A stretch of DNA of 5,627 bases from a bacterium (GTDB taxonomy: Bacteria; Bacillota; Clostridia; Christensenellales; CAG-138): contig JAQXRK010000290.1 of assembly GCA_029218485.1 (NCBI GenBank), positions 1 to 5,627 on the forward strand. Reading direction: 5' to 3'. The first letter of the stretch is position 1; every line of letters begins with the position of its first letter. The translations under genes and the position numbers were made by a program. The notes beneath the pieces are model-generated. The model was given only the letters and a program-made list of their open reading frames with translations, was not told where the DNA came from and did not search any database. Below are positions 1 to 5,627 of the stretch, piece by piece.

Positions 1-28
1 GGCGGCCGGCCGCGTGCGCCGGTGGGGG

Positions 29-1648
29 TTACGCGTTTTCAACCAGACGGTGGAGCGCGGCGCGGATGGCGCCCGGACCGGCGATCAGCTCGCGGAAGTT
101 GGCCTCCACGACTTCGCCGAGACCCGCCTCGTACAGGTCGACGCCCATGATGCGCGCATCGGAGAGAACGGGCTGGAGCAGCGCGTGCACATCGCACGGC
201 GCGCCGAGCTGAACGCCCTCAAAGCGCGGCGCGAGCATCGGCATGAGCGGATCGTCGCTCGGCTGGAACGGCTGCCCGTCGTCGCCGACCGCCATGAGAT
301 AGCGGCACCATGCCGCGATCACGAACGCAATGCCCTTGAGGTTTTTGACGTCAAGCGTGTCAGACTCGACATAGTTTTTGATCGTGTTGCCGAAGCGGAT
401 GGCGATCTTCTGGGAGGTGTCGGTCGCAATGCGCTGCGGCGTATCCTGCAGGAACGGGTTCGGGAAGCGCTTGCCGATGACCTCGTCGATAAACGCGCGC
501 GGGCTGATGACGCCGGGATCCACGACGACCGGCAGACCCTCCTGATAGCCGACGGTTTCGACCAGCTTCTTCAGGTCGGGATCCTGCATCTCGGCGGAGA
601 TGCGCGTGAAGCCGAGCAGGCAGCCGAGCACGGCCAGGCAGGTGTGCAGCGGGTTGAGGCAGGTGCAGACCTTCATGGTCTCCACCATGTCCACCACGTT
701 GCGCGCGGTGAAGATGACGCCGGCCTTGTCGATCGGCGGGCGGCCGTTCGGGAACGCATCCTCGATCACGAGGTACTGCGCCTCCTCGGCGTTGACAAAC
801 GGCGCGACGAACGAGCGGCGGCCGGTGACGCGCACGCCCATATCCTCGAGGCCGTCGTTCTCGAGCATCTCGCGCACGGAGTCGTCCGGGCGCGGCGTGA
901 TCTTATCGATCATGCTCCACGGGAACGAGACGCGGCTCTTGTCCCGCACATAGGCGGCAAAGCCGGCCTGGCACAGGCCCTTCTGCTCCCAGGCGTCCGC
1001 AAAGGCGAGCACCGCCGCCTCGAGGCGGGAGCCGTTGTGCGAGCAGTTGTCCATGCTGACCATCGCGATCGGCGCGCCGCCGGCGGCAAAGCGCGCATGG
1101 CACAGCGCGGCAATCTTGCCGATGTAGCTCTCGGTCTTGTCCGGCCCGTTCTCCATGTCCGCGAGCACGGCGGGGAAGTAGTCGCCGTGGCCGTCCATGA
1201 TGTTGTAGCCCTTCTCGGTGATGGTCAGGGAGGCCATCTTCAGCGACGGGGAGCGGAACGCGGCTTCGAGCTGCGCCCAGTCGTCCGTGCCGCGGTTCAT
1301 GCCGAGGCTGTTCACAACGCTGCCGATGACCGTCTTTTCAATGCGGCCGTCGGCGCACAGCGTCGCGAGGACGGACAGGTTGTCGAACGGGCGGTAAGCG
1401 GCGTCGAGAATTTCGGCGTCAAAGCCCTCGGCCACGGTGATGCCGGTGTCCATCAGGCCCGCGTTCAGCACGCGCTGGTTCAGGTTTGCGATGAACGCGC
1501 GGAAGATGTTGCCAGCGCCGAAGTGCACCCATTCCGGGCGCGCAGCGGTGTTGGAGGTTACGGCCGCACGGTCGAACGCGGGCAGATCGTAGCCCTTTTC
1601 GGTCAGAACGGCGCGGTTTTCAAGGATGGTGTTGTTGCAAAGCTTCAT
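29..1648 (-). CDS. uxuB: D-fructuronate reductase (D-mannonate oxidoreductase), mannitol dehydrogenase family
   Basis: A cytoplasmic NAD(H)-dependent polyol/uronate dehydrogenase of 539 residues, predicted to reduce D-fructuronate to D-mannonate. The sequence shows the long-chain mannitol dehydrogenase layout: a nucleotide-binding loop HFGAGNIFRAF (residues 42-52), TITEKGY (142-148), the MDNCSHNG segment (199-206, family form S-x-D-N-x-x-x-N-G), FPWSMIDKITPRP (242-254), then the C-terminal catalytic region with K326 and LNPLHT (331-336), and FPNPFLQDTPQRIA (395-408) leading into D-x-S-x-K. The start at 1648 is preceded by AGGAGG (1665-1660) with a rather long 11-base gap. It is the second gene of the minus-strand unit, 37 bases after uxaE, whose product is its expected substrate. 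The length is slightly above the E. coli UxuB size. Family membership is secure. Substrate is inferred from neighbours: mannitol, tagaturonate (UxaB-like) or another ketouronate cannot be excluded from sequence alone. The gene appears intact. Confidence 0.85.
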   Translation of the reverse strand: MKLCNNTILENRAVLTEKGYDLPAFDRAAVTSNTAARPEWVHFGAGNIFRAFIANLNQRVLNAGLMDTGITVAEGFDAEILDAAYRPFDNLSVLATLCADGRIEKTVIGSVVNSLGMNRGTDDWAQLEAAFRSPSLKMASLTITEKGYNIMDGHGDYFPAVLADMENGPDKTESYIGKIAALCHARFAAGGAPIAMVSMDNCSHNGSRLEAAVLAFADAWEQKGLCQAGFAAYVRDKSRVSFPWSMIDKITPRPDDSVREMLENDGLEDMGVRVTGRRSFVAPFVNAEEAQYLVIEDAFPNGRPPIDKAGVIFTARNVVDMVETMKVCTCLNPLHTCLAVLGCLLGFTRISAEMQDPDLKKLVETVGYQEGLPVVVDPGVISPRAFIDEVIGKRFPNPFLQDTPQRIATDTSQKIAIRFGNTIKNYVESDTLDVKNLKGIAFVIAAWCRYLMAVGDDGQPFQPSDDPLMPMLAPRFEGVQLGAPCDVHALLQPVLSDARIMGVDLYEAGLGEVVEANFRELIAGPGAIRAALHRLVENA

Positions 1649-1667
1649 AACCGGTATTTCCTCCTGT

Positions 1668-1691
1668 TGATATTTCAGCCTGATATTCAGC
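1668..1691 (-). repeat. Two imperfect tandem 12-base repeats at the uxaE stop codon
   Basis: On the minus strand GCTGAATATCAG is followed directly by GCTGAAATATCA, two copies with a 12-base period. The first contains the uxaE stop TGA. Because the period is a multiple of three, the second copy supplies another in-frame TGA four codons later. The repeat ends just before the uxuB ribosome-binding site (AGGAGG, 1665-1660). Probably a small local duplication. No hairpin terminator is seen in this gap, which supports co-transcription of uxaE and uxuB. Confidence 0.45.
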
Positions 1692-3135
1692 GCTCTGCGG
1701 TCAGATAGAGCAGGTGGCGGCCAATGTGCGAAACGAGCCCCGCGTAATACTCCTCCTCATAGGTGGACAGGAACGGGAAGAACTCGTTTCTGAACCACTC
1801 CTGCTCGAGCAGCAGGCCGTAGGCGATGTGCATCGTCTGGCGGGACGCGGGCAGCTGCAGGTATTCCGGCAGATAGGCATCGTTCTGCAGATCGATGTTC
1901 GGGATGTCCGCCGGATTGGTGGAAACGTGGTAGTACTTCTCGGCCTCCGCGCGGTGCTCGAGCGCAAATTTGTGCGCCTTGCGGTACAGCGCCGGGTTGT
2001 GCTTGGCGACGACGCGCATGGCCTCGAGCCAGTTCGTGCCGGCGGTCTTGACATGGACGTGGCATCCGGTCACGCGGCCGACGGTCGAGAACACGGAGAA
2101 CTTGTCCGAGCCGGAATGGACGGACAGCTTGTAGCCGAAATGATCCGCGATCTTCTGATGGATTTCAAAATCGCGCGCAAAGTCGTTCAGGTTGCCGCTG
2201 TACTCGATGCCCTTCTCAAACTCGCCCGAGAAGTGCGGCGCGAGGCTGACCGGGTGCACGCCGTGGGCAAGCAGCTCGCTGGCGATCACAAAGTGCTCCG
2301 CGGGCGAGGTGATGGTGCGCGTTTCATCGATGGACATCTCAAAATCGACGTCCGCCGTCTTGATCTCTTCGATATACTGGTAGCAGCTCTCGGCGTGATA
2401 GATCGCATCCCAGAACACGAGCACGATGCGCTTGAGCTCGGAGAGCGACAGCATGCCGATGAAGGGCAGGTCGCGGCCGAGGTAGGTTTGCTCGTAGTGG
2501 GAGCGCACGTCGGCGGGGAGCGCGGCATAGGCCGCATCCACCTCGGCGTCGGTGTAGGCGGCGGCCTGGATATCGATGTGCTCAGAGCAGTCAAGCGTAA
2601 TCATCGTGCAGCCGCTCTCGATCGCGTAGCGGATCTCCTCTTTCGTCTTGAGGTGGTCGCCGTCGGCGCCGTAGCCGCCCTTGTAGCCCTCCTGGAACAC
2701 GCCGAAAGCGGCGGCCGCGATCACATCGGAGAAGGTGCGGTTCGTCAGCGTCAGCTCGCGGATGGACTGCTGCGCAAACACGGGATACACATCATAGCCC
2801 GCAATGGCGCGCACATGGCCGGGGGTCGCAAGGCCGAGCCGGTCGCCAAGGCCGATGGTGAACGCATGGTCCTTGTGGCTCTTCGGCTTGGTGTAGGGGA
2901 ACAGCGCCTGCAGCTGCACGGCGTTGTCGGCGGAAAGCGGGCAGAGCTTCACGCCGTTCTGCTCTTCCCCGGAAAAGGCGTCGGCATGCTCGCCCATGAC
3001 GGCCAGCAGCTTTTCCGTACCGCGCTTGACGATGGCTGCGGCCGTGCCGTCCGCCATGTCGGCCGAGCGGTCGTATACGAACAGGTTGCCGTTTTCCCGC
3101 AGCGCCGCGAGAAGCGAATCGATGGTGATGGACAT
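1687..3135 (-). CDS. uxaE: D-tagaturonate 3-epimerase, converting tagaturonate to fructuronate
   Basis: A 482-residue cytoplasmic protein recognised as the UxaE tagaturonate epimerase family. By established knowledge this family interconverts D-tagaturonate and D-fructuronate, letting galacturonate enter the fructuronate-mannonate route. Visible conserved blocks are IGLGDRLGLATPGH (94-107), FQEGYKGGYGADGDHLKT (147-164), DFEMSIDET (264-272), LAPHFSGEFEKGIEY (298-312), LSVHSGSDKFS (337-347) and HVHVKTAGTNWLEA (359-372). Their His, Asp and Glu residues (for example E266, D270, H301, H340, D344) are plausible metal and catalytic ligands, though this assignment is inference. The start at 3135 has AGGAGG (3148-3143) 7 bases upstream. 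It is first in the minus-strand unit, behind a strong predicted promoter. The stop TGA (1689-1687) is followed by a second in-frame TGA at 1677-1675. The gene appears intact and of usual length. Confidence 0.88.
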   Translation of the reverse strand: MSITIDSLLAALRENGNLFVYDRSADMADGTAAAIVKRGTEKLLAVMGEHADAFSGEEQNGVKLCPLSADNAVQLQALFPYTKPKSHKDHAFTIGLGDRLGLATPGHVRAIAGYDVYPVFAQQSIRELTLTNRTFSDVIAAAAFGVFQEGYKGGYGADGDHLKTKEEIRYAIESGCTMITLDCSEHIDIQAAAYTDAEVDAAYAALPADVRSHYEQTYLGRDLPFIGMLSLSELKRIVLVFWDAIYHAESCYQYIEEIKTADVDFEMSIDETRTITSPAEHFVIASELLAHGVHPVSLAPHFSGEFEKGIEYSGNLNDFARDFEIHQKIADHFGYKLSVHSGSDKFSVFSTVGRVTGCHVHVKTAGTNWLEAMRVVAKHNPALYRKAHKFALEHRAEAEKYYHVSTNPADIPNIDLQNDAYLPEYLQLPASRQTMHIAYGLLLEQEWFRNEFFPFLSTYEEEYYAGLVSHIGRHLLYLTAER

Positions 3136-3198
3136 GACAGATCCTCCTGAATATGATGGATTGTATCAATGGCTGTTCCTGATTGTCAGATACCAGTT

Positions 3199-3210
3199 CC
3201 AGTATATCAC
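3199..3210 (-). promoter_or_regulatory. Second candidate regulator half-site, over the uxaE -10
   Basis: The minus strand here reads GTGATATACTGG, identical over 12 bases to 3319-3330 on the plus strand. It covers the -10 of the uxaE promoter in the same relative position. The matching second arm is poor at this site: an upstream GGTA (minus strand) is offset by two bases, and a partial arm GTATCTGA (3192-3185) lies downstream. It may be a weaker operator. Part of the identity is explained by both segments being extended -10 elements. Confidence 0.45.
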
Positions 3211-3228
3211 CATTACCGGGGATGTCAA
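3201..3228 (-). promoter_or_regulatory. uxaE: Predicted sigma-A promoter of the uxaE-uxuB unit
   Basis: Read on the minus strand, a perfect -35 box TTGACA (3228-3223) is followed after 16 bases by TATACT (3206-3201), a 5 of 6 match to TATAAT. The -10 is extended (TGATATACT). An AT-rich stretch lies just upstream of the -35. Transcription would start near 3194, leaving a leader of about 60 bases before the uxaE start. The -10 lies inside the 12-base segment shared with the uxaC promoter, so the same regulator could act here. Confidence 0.72.
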
Positions 3229-3242
3229 ACAAATATATTACA

Positions 3243-3281
3243 GGAAAATCCCGAATTCTCCAATTTATTAGCCGATTTTCC
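3243..3281. repeat. Inverted repeat midway between the divergent promoters
   Basis: GGAAAATC (3243-3250) and GATTTTCC (3274-3281) are perfect 8-base inverted arms separated by 23 AT-rich bases. The centre, 3262, lies about 68 and 73 bases upstream of the two predicted transcription starts. It could be a site for an activator or for a regulator bound on one face of the helix, or a chance repeat in AT-rich DNA. No T-run follows it and it lies outside both transcripts, so it is not a terminator. Confidence 0.4.
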
Positions 3282-3299
3282 AAAAAACAAATTCTAAGG

Positions 3300-3328
3300 T
3301 TGCTTTTCTGGTATATCAGTGATATACT
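3300..3328 (+). promoter_or_regulatory. uxaC: Predicted sigma-A promoter of the uxaC-kdgK unit
   Basis: TTGCTT (3300-3305, weak -35, three of six bases matching) is followed after 17 bases by TATACT (3323-3328), preceded by TG to form an extended -10 (TGATATACT). An A-rich stretch (3281-3293) sits upstream of the -35. Transcription would start near 3335, giving a leader of about 69 bases. The spacer and -10 are covered by a perfect palindrome, the classical placement for a repressor site. Confidence 0.65.
3311..3327. promoter_or_regulatory. Candidate operator: perfect 17-base palindrome over the uxaC -10
   Basis: GTATATCA-G-TGATATAC is an inverted repeat of two 8-base arms about a single central base, with no mismatch. 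It spans the promoter spacer and most of the -10 hexamer of uxaC. Its right arm plus flanks (GTGATATACTGG, 3319-3330) recurs inverted at the uxaE promoter. Binding here would block RNA polymerase. The regulator is not in the window. LacI- and GntR-family repressors (KdgR, ExuR, UxuR types) commonly control uronate genes, but the family cannot be assigned from this site. Confidence 0.6.
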
Positions 3329-3403
3329 GGCCTCATCAGTGGGTGTTCCACCCGAAACAGACACATGCACAACCAAAGCGCAATCAGGAAAAGAGGAATT
3401 TGA

Positions 3404-4825
3404 ATGAAGCCGTTTTTGGACAAGGATTTTCTGCTGTCTTCCGATACGGCGCGGACGCTGTATCACGACCATGCGGCCAAGATGCCGATCATCGACTATC
3501 ACTGCCATATCAAACCGTCGGAGATTGCAGCCGACCGCCGCTATGATTCCATCACCGATGTCTGGCTCGGCGGCGACCATTACAAGTGGCGCGCCATGCG
3601 CTCGTGCGGCGTGCCCGAGCGCTGCATCACCGGCGACGCCGATCCCGAGGAAAAGTTTGTTGCATGGGCCAGGACCGTGCAGACCCTCATCGGCAACCCG
3701 CTCTACCACTGGACGCATCTTGAATTGCAGCGCTACTTCGATATCAGCGAGCCGCTGACCGCGAAGAACGCGAAGGCGGTCTACCGCGCATGCAACGAGG
3801 TGCTCGCGCGGCCGGATATGAGCGTGCGCGGCATCATCGACAGGAGCAACGTCCGGCTCATCTGCACGACCGACGACCCGATCGATGATCTGGCTGCCCA
3901 TGAGCAGATCGCTGCCGACCCGACCTGCCGCGTAGCCGTGCTGCCGGCGTTCCGACCGGACAAGGCGATGCGCGCCGACAAGCCGGAGTTCGCCGCCTAC
4001 CTCAAAAAGCTCGAGACCGTCACGGGCATGGAGATCGACAACATGGACGATCTGCGCGCCGCGCTGGTCGACCGCATCGCGTATTTCGATGCGCACGGCT
4101 GCCGCGTCAGCGACCACGGGCTCGATACCGCCATCTGCGAGACGGCGACCGAGGCCGAGCTCAACGACATTCTGGAGAAGGGCAAAAGCGGCCGGCCGGT
4201 GTCCGCCATCGAGTCCGAGGCGTTCCAGACCGCGCTGCTGGCCACCTGCGCGAAGGAGTATCGCGCGCGCGGCTGGGTCATGCAGTGGCACTTCGGCTGC
4301 ATTCGCAACAACTCGACGCGCATGTTTGAGCGCCTTGGTCCGGACACGGGCTTTGACGCGATGAACGACGCGGGCGGCAACGCAGTGCGCCTTGCGCGCA
4401 TGCTCGACCTGCTCGAGCAGCAGGATGCGCTCCCGCGCACGATCCTCTACTCGCTCAACCCCGCCGACAACGGCATCATCGGCACCGTCATGGGCGGCTT
4501 CCAGACCGATTCCGATGTGCCAGGCCGCATCCAGCTCGGCTCCGCCTGGTGGTTCAACGATCACAAGTCCGGCATGGAGCAGCAGCTGCGCGACCTGATG
4601 AACCTCGGCGCCATCGGCTCGTTCGTCGGCATGCTGACCGACAGCCGCAGCTTTTTGAGCTATACGCGGCATGAGTATTTCCGCCGGATCCTCTGCAACG
4701 TGTTCGGCCAGATCGTGGAGAACGGTGAGTATCCGGCCGATCTCGACGCGCTCGGGGAGATCGTGGAGAACATCAGCTATAACAACACGCTGCACTATTT
4801 TCGCTTTGACGAGATTCTGAAATAA
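3404..4825 (+). CDS. uxaC: Uronate isomerase (glucuronate/galacturonate isomerase)
   Basis: An amidohydrolase-superfamily TIM-barrel isomerase of 473 residues, close to the 470 of E. coli UxaC. It converts D-galacturonate to D-tagaturonate and D-glucuronate to D-fructuronate, the first step of the pathway. Seen directly are IIDYHCHIKP with the HxH metal-type motif (H33, H35), VWLGGDHYKWRAMR (53-66), the TTDDP block (155-159), FRPD (183-186), CRVSDHGLD (233-241), MQWHFG (293-298), DTGFDAMND (314-322), GSAWWFND (379-386) and GMLTDSRSFLSYTRHEYFRR (409-428), all characteristic of the family. The start at 3404 is supported by the AGAGGA ribosome site (3392-3397), 6 bases upstream and weaker than those of the other three genes. 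It leads the plus-strand unit, divergent from uxaE, and is followed after 29 bases by the sugar kinase. The palindrome over its -10 region suggests repression control. Intact, with no unusual residues noticed. Confidence 0.95.
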   Translation: MKPFLDKDFLLSSDTARTLYHDHAAKMPIIDYHCHIKPSEIAADRRYDSITDVWLGGDHYKWRAMRSCGVPERCITGDADPEEKFVAWARTVQTLIGNPLYHWTHLELQRYFDISEPLTAKNAKAVYRACNEVLARPDMSVRGIIDRSNVRLICTTDDPIDDLAAHEQIAADPTCRVAVLPAFRPDKAMRADKPEFAAYLKKLETVTGMEIDNMDDLRAALVDRIAYFDAHGCRVSDHGLDTAICETATEAELNDILEKGKSGRPVSAIESEAFQTALLATCAKEYRARGWVMQWHFGCIRNNSTRMFERLGPDTGFDAMNDAGGNAVRLARMLDLLEQQDALPRTILYSLNPADNGIIGTVMGGFQTDSDVPGRIQLGSAWWFNDHKSGMEQQLRDLMNLGAIGSFVGMLTDSRSFLSYTRHEYFRRILCNVFGQIVENGEYPADLDALGEIVENISYNNTLHYFRFDEILK

Positions 4826-4854
4826 ACCGATTATTCTATCAGGAGGATGACATC

Positions 4855-5627
4855 ATGAAACGCTATGCACTCGTCGTGCCCACCAGCATGGGCGTGCGCA
4901 TCACGCCGGCAACCCGCCAGCCCGTCCACATCAGCCACAACTTCTACATGCAGGCGACCAGCGCCGAGACGAACGTGGCCACGGTTCCCGCTGCGCTCGG
5001 CCTGCCGGTCAAGGTGCTCACCACGTTTGTCGAGGGCAGCCCGATCGCCGCGTTCATCAAGGCCGATCTGCGCAGCCGCAACATGGAGTATGAGGGCAAG
5101 GAAGTGCCGCAGGGCGATCCGTGGGGCTACCGCCATCAGTTCAACATTGCCGACAGCGGCTTCGGTCTGCGCGGCCCGCGCGTGACGAACGACCGCGCCG
5201 GCGAGGTTGGCCGCACGCTCAACGTCAAGGATTTCGATCTCGACCGCATCTTCGGTGAGGAGGGCGTGGAGATCCTGCACATGTCCGGCCTGATCGCGGC
5301 GCTGTCGCACGATACCGGCGTGTTCTGCCTCGAGCTGGCACGCGCGGCGAAGAAGTACGGCACGCGCATCTCCTTCGACCTCAACTACCGCGCCTCGTTC
5401 TGGAAGGGCCGCGAGGAGGAGCTCTCCGCAATCTTCCGCGAGATCGCTTCCATCGCCGACATCCTGATCGGCAACGAGGAGGACTTCCAGCTCTGCCTCG
5501 GCGTGCAGGGACCGGAAGCCGGCGGCAAGGATCTGGCTGCGAAGATCGACAGCTTTAAGGAGATGATCCTGCGCGTCCAGAAGGAGTATCCGAATGCGAC
5601 GACGTTTGCGACCACGCTCCGCCAGGT
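4855..5627 (+). CDS. kdgK: PfkB-family sugar kinase, probable 2-keto-3-deoxygluconate kinase (partial, 3' end cut by window)
   Basis: The first 257 codons of a ribokinase/PfkB-type kinase, open to the window edge. The likely reaction is ATP-dependent phosphorylation of 2-keto-3-deoxygluconate to KDPG in the cytoplasm. Evidence: the N-terminal sugar-site segment ATSAETNVATVPAALGLPV (34-52, counterpart of G-G-x-x-x-N-x-A in relatives), VTNDRAGEVGRTL (110-122), ILHMSGLIAALS (140-151, like the H-x-S-G segment of KdgK), FDLNYRASFW (174-183; D175, N177, R179, W183, the D-x-N-x-R signature typical of KdgK-like members) and IGNEEDF (205-211, N-E-E). The catalytic GAGD motif would lie beyond the edge and cannot be checked. 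The start ATG at 4855 has AGGAGG (4841-4846) 8 bases upstream. The 29-base gap after uxaC holds no evident terminator, implying co-transcription. The N-terminus is divergent, lacking the usual glycine pair. Family is secure; KDG specificity is inferred mainly from context, and fructokinase or another PfkB sugar kinase is the alternative. Confidence 0.82.
   Translation, partial: MKRYALVVPTSMGVRITPATRQPVHISHNFYMQATSAETNVATVPAALGLPVKVLTTFVEGSPIAAFIKADLRSRNMEYEGKEVPQGDPWGYRHQFNIADSGFGLRGPRVTNDRAGEVGRTLNVKDFDLDRIFGEEGVEILHMSGLIAALSHDTGVFCLELARAAKKYGTRISFDLNYRASFWKGREEELSAIFREIASIADILIGNEEDFQLCLGVQGPEAGGKDLAAKIDSFKEMILRVQKEYPNATTFATTLRQ

Noticed and set aside
2..13. GC-only palindrome GCGGCCGGCCGC at the left edge, downstream of uxuB
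   Set aside because: It could be part of a terminator stem, but no T-run or complete hairpin is visible before the window ends, and such palindromes are common in high-GC DNA.
14..1708. Long plus-strand open frame (564 codons) antisense to uxuB
   Set aside because: It is rich in Arg, Ala, Val and His with no recognisable motif and lies codon-for-codon opposite a well-conserved enzyme. GC-rich codon bias removes stops on the opposite strand, so this is a shadow.
1714..3150. Long plus-strand open frame (478 codons) antisense to uxaE
   Set aside because: Composition is typical of an antisense shadow of a GC-rich gene. It has no family motif and covers the real uxaE almost exactly.
3160..3170. 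ATTG-TAT-CAAT short palindrome in the uxaE leader
   Set aside because: Arms of only four bases; not related to the shared promoter motif and expected by chance.
3136..3403. Search for a catabolite-repression (cre) site or a riboswitch in the divergent intergenic region
   Set aside because: By eye no good match to the cre consensus and no extended conserved RNA fold was seen; only the promoters and repeats listed are supported.
2792..4795. Minus-strand open frame of 667 codons spanning uxaC antisense, the promoter region and part of uxaE
   Set aside because: It crosses both predicted promoters and the AT-rich intergenic region, has shadow-like composition, and overlaps two secure genes on both sides.
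4847..4858. ATG immediately after the kdgK ribosome site, forming a three-codon frame that overlaps the kdgK start
   Set aside because: It directly abuts AGGAGG with no spacing, so initiation there is unlikely. The ATG at 4855 has ideal spacing and opens the conserved kinase.

Overview
The window is one uronate-catabolism locus built as two divergent transcription units. It reads as high-GC DNA (roughly 60% G+C in the genes by eye) with strong AGGAGG ribosome-binding sites, sigma-A type promoters in an AT-rich intergenic region, and proteins resembling those of gut Clostridia. My best guess is a GC-rich Firmicute such as an Oscillospiraceae/Ruminococcaceae member. This is an inference from style, not a taxonomic proof.

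Left unit (minus strand, transcribed from 3135 towards 1): tagaturonate epimerase uxaE (3135-1687), then after 37 intergenic bases a fructuronate reductase/mannitol-dehydrogenase family oxidoreductase, uxuB (1648-29). Only 28 bases follow uxuB before the window ends, so its terminator or the next gene is not visible. Right unit (plus strand): uronate isomerase uxaC (3404-4825), then after 29 bases a PfkB-family sugar kinase, probably 2-keto-3-deoxygluconate kinase (kdgK), which starts at 4855 and runs off the right edge.

The genes fit one route. UxaC isomerises D-galacturonate to D-tagaturonate and D-glucuronate to D-fructuronate. UxaE epimerises tagaturonate to fructuronate, so galacturonate joins the glucuronate branch. 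UxuB reduces fructuronate to D-mannonate. After mannonate dehydratase (UxuA, not in this window), KdgK would phosphorylate 2-keto-3-deoxygluconate to KDPG for aldolase cleavage. This is the UxaE variant described for Thermotoga and other bacteria, not the classical E. coli UxaB/UxaA galacturonate branch. UxuA, KDPG aldolase, a transporter and the regulator are expected nearby but lie outside.

The 268-base region 3136-3403 holds two convincing back-to-back promoters, each with an extended -10. They share an identical 12-base segment, GTGATATACTGG, in opposite orientations. At the uxaC promoter this segment is half of a perfect 17-base palindrome, which is a good candidate operator for co-regulating all four genes. 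A second inverted repeat lies almost exactly midway between the promoters. I see no RNA gene, mobile element, CRISPR array or truly novel system. The regulatory architecture is the most interesting part.
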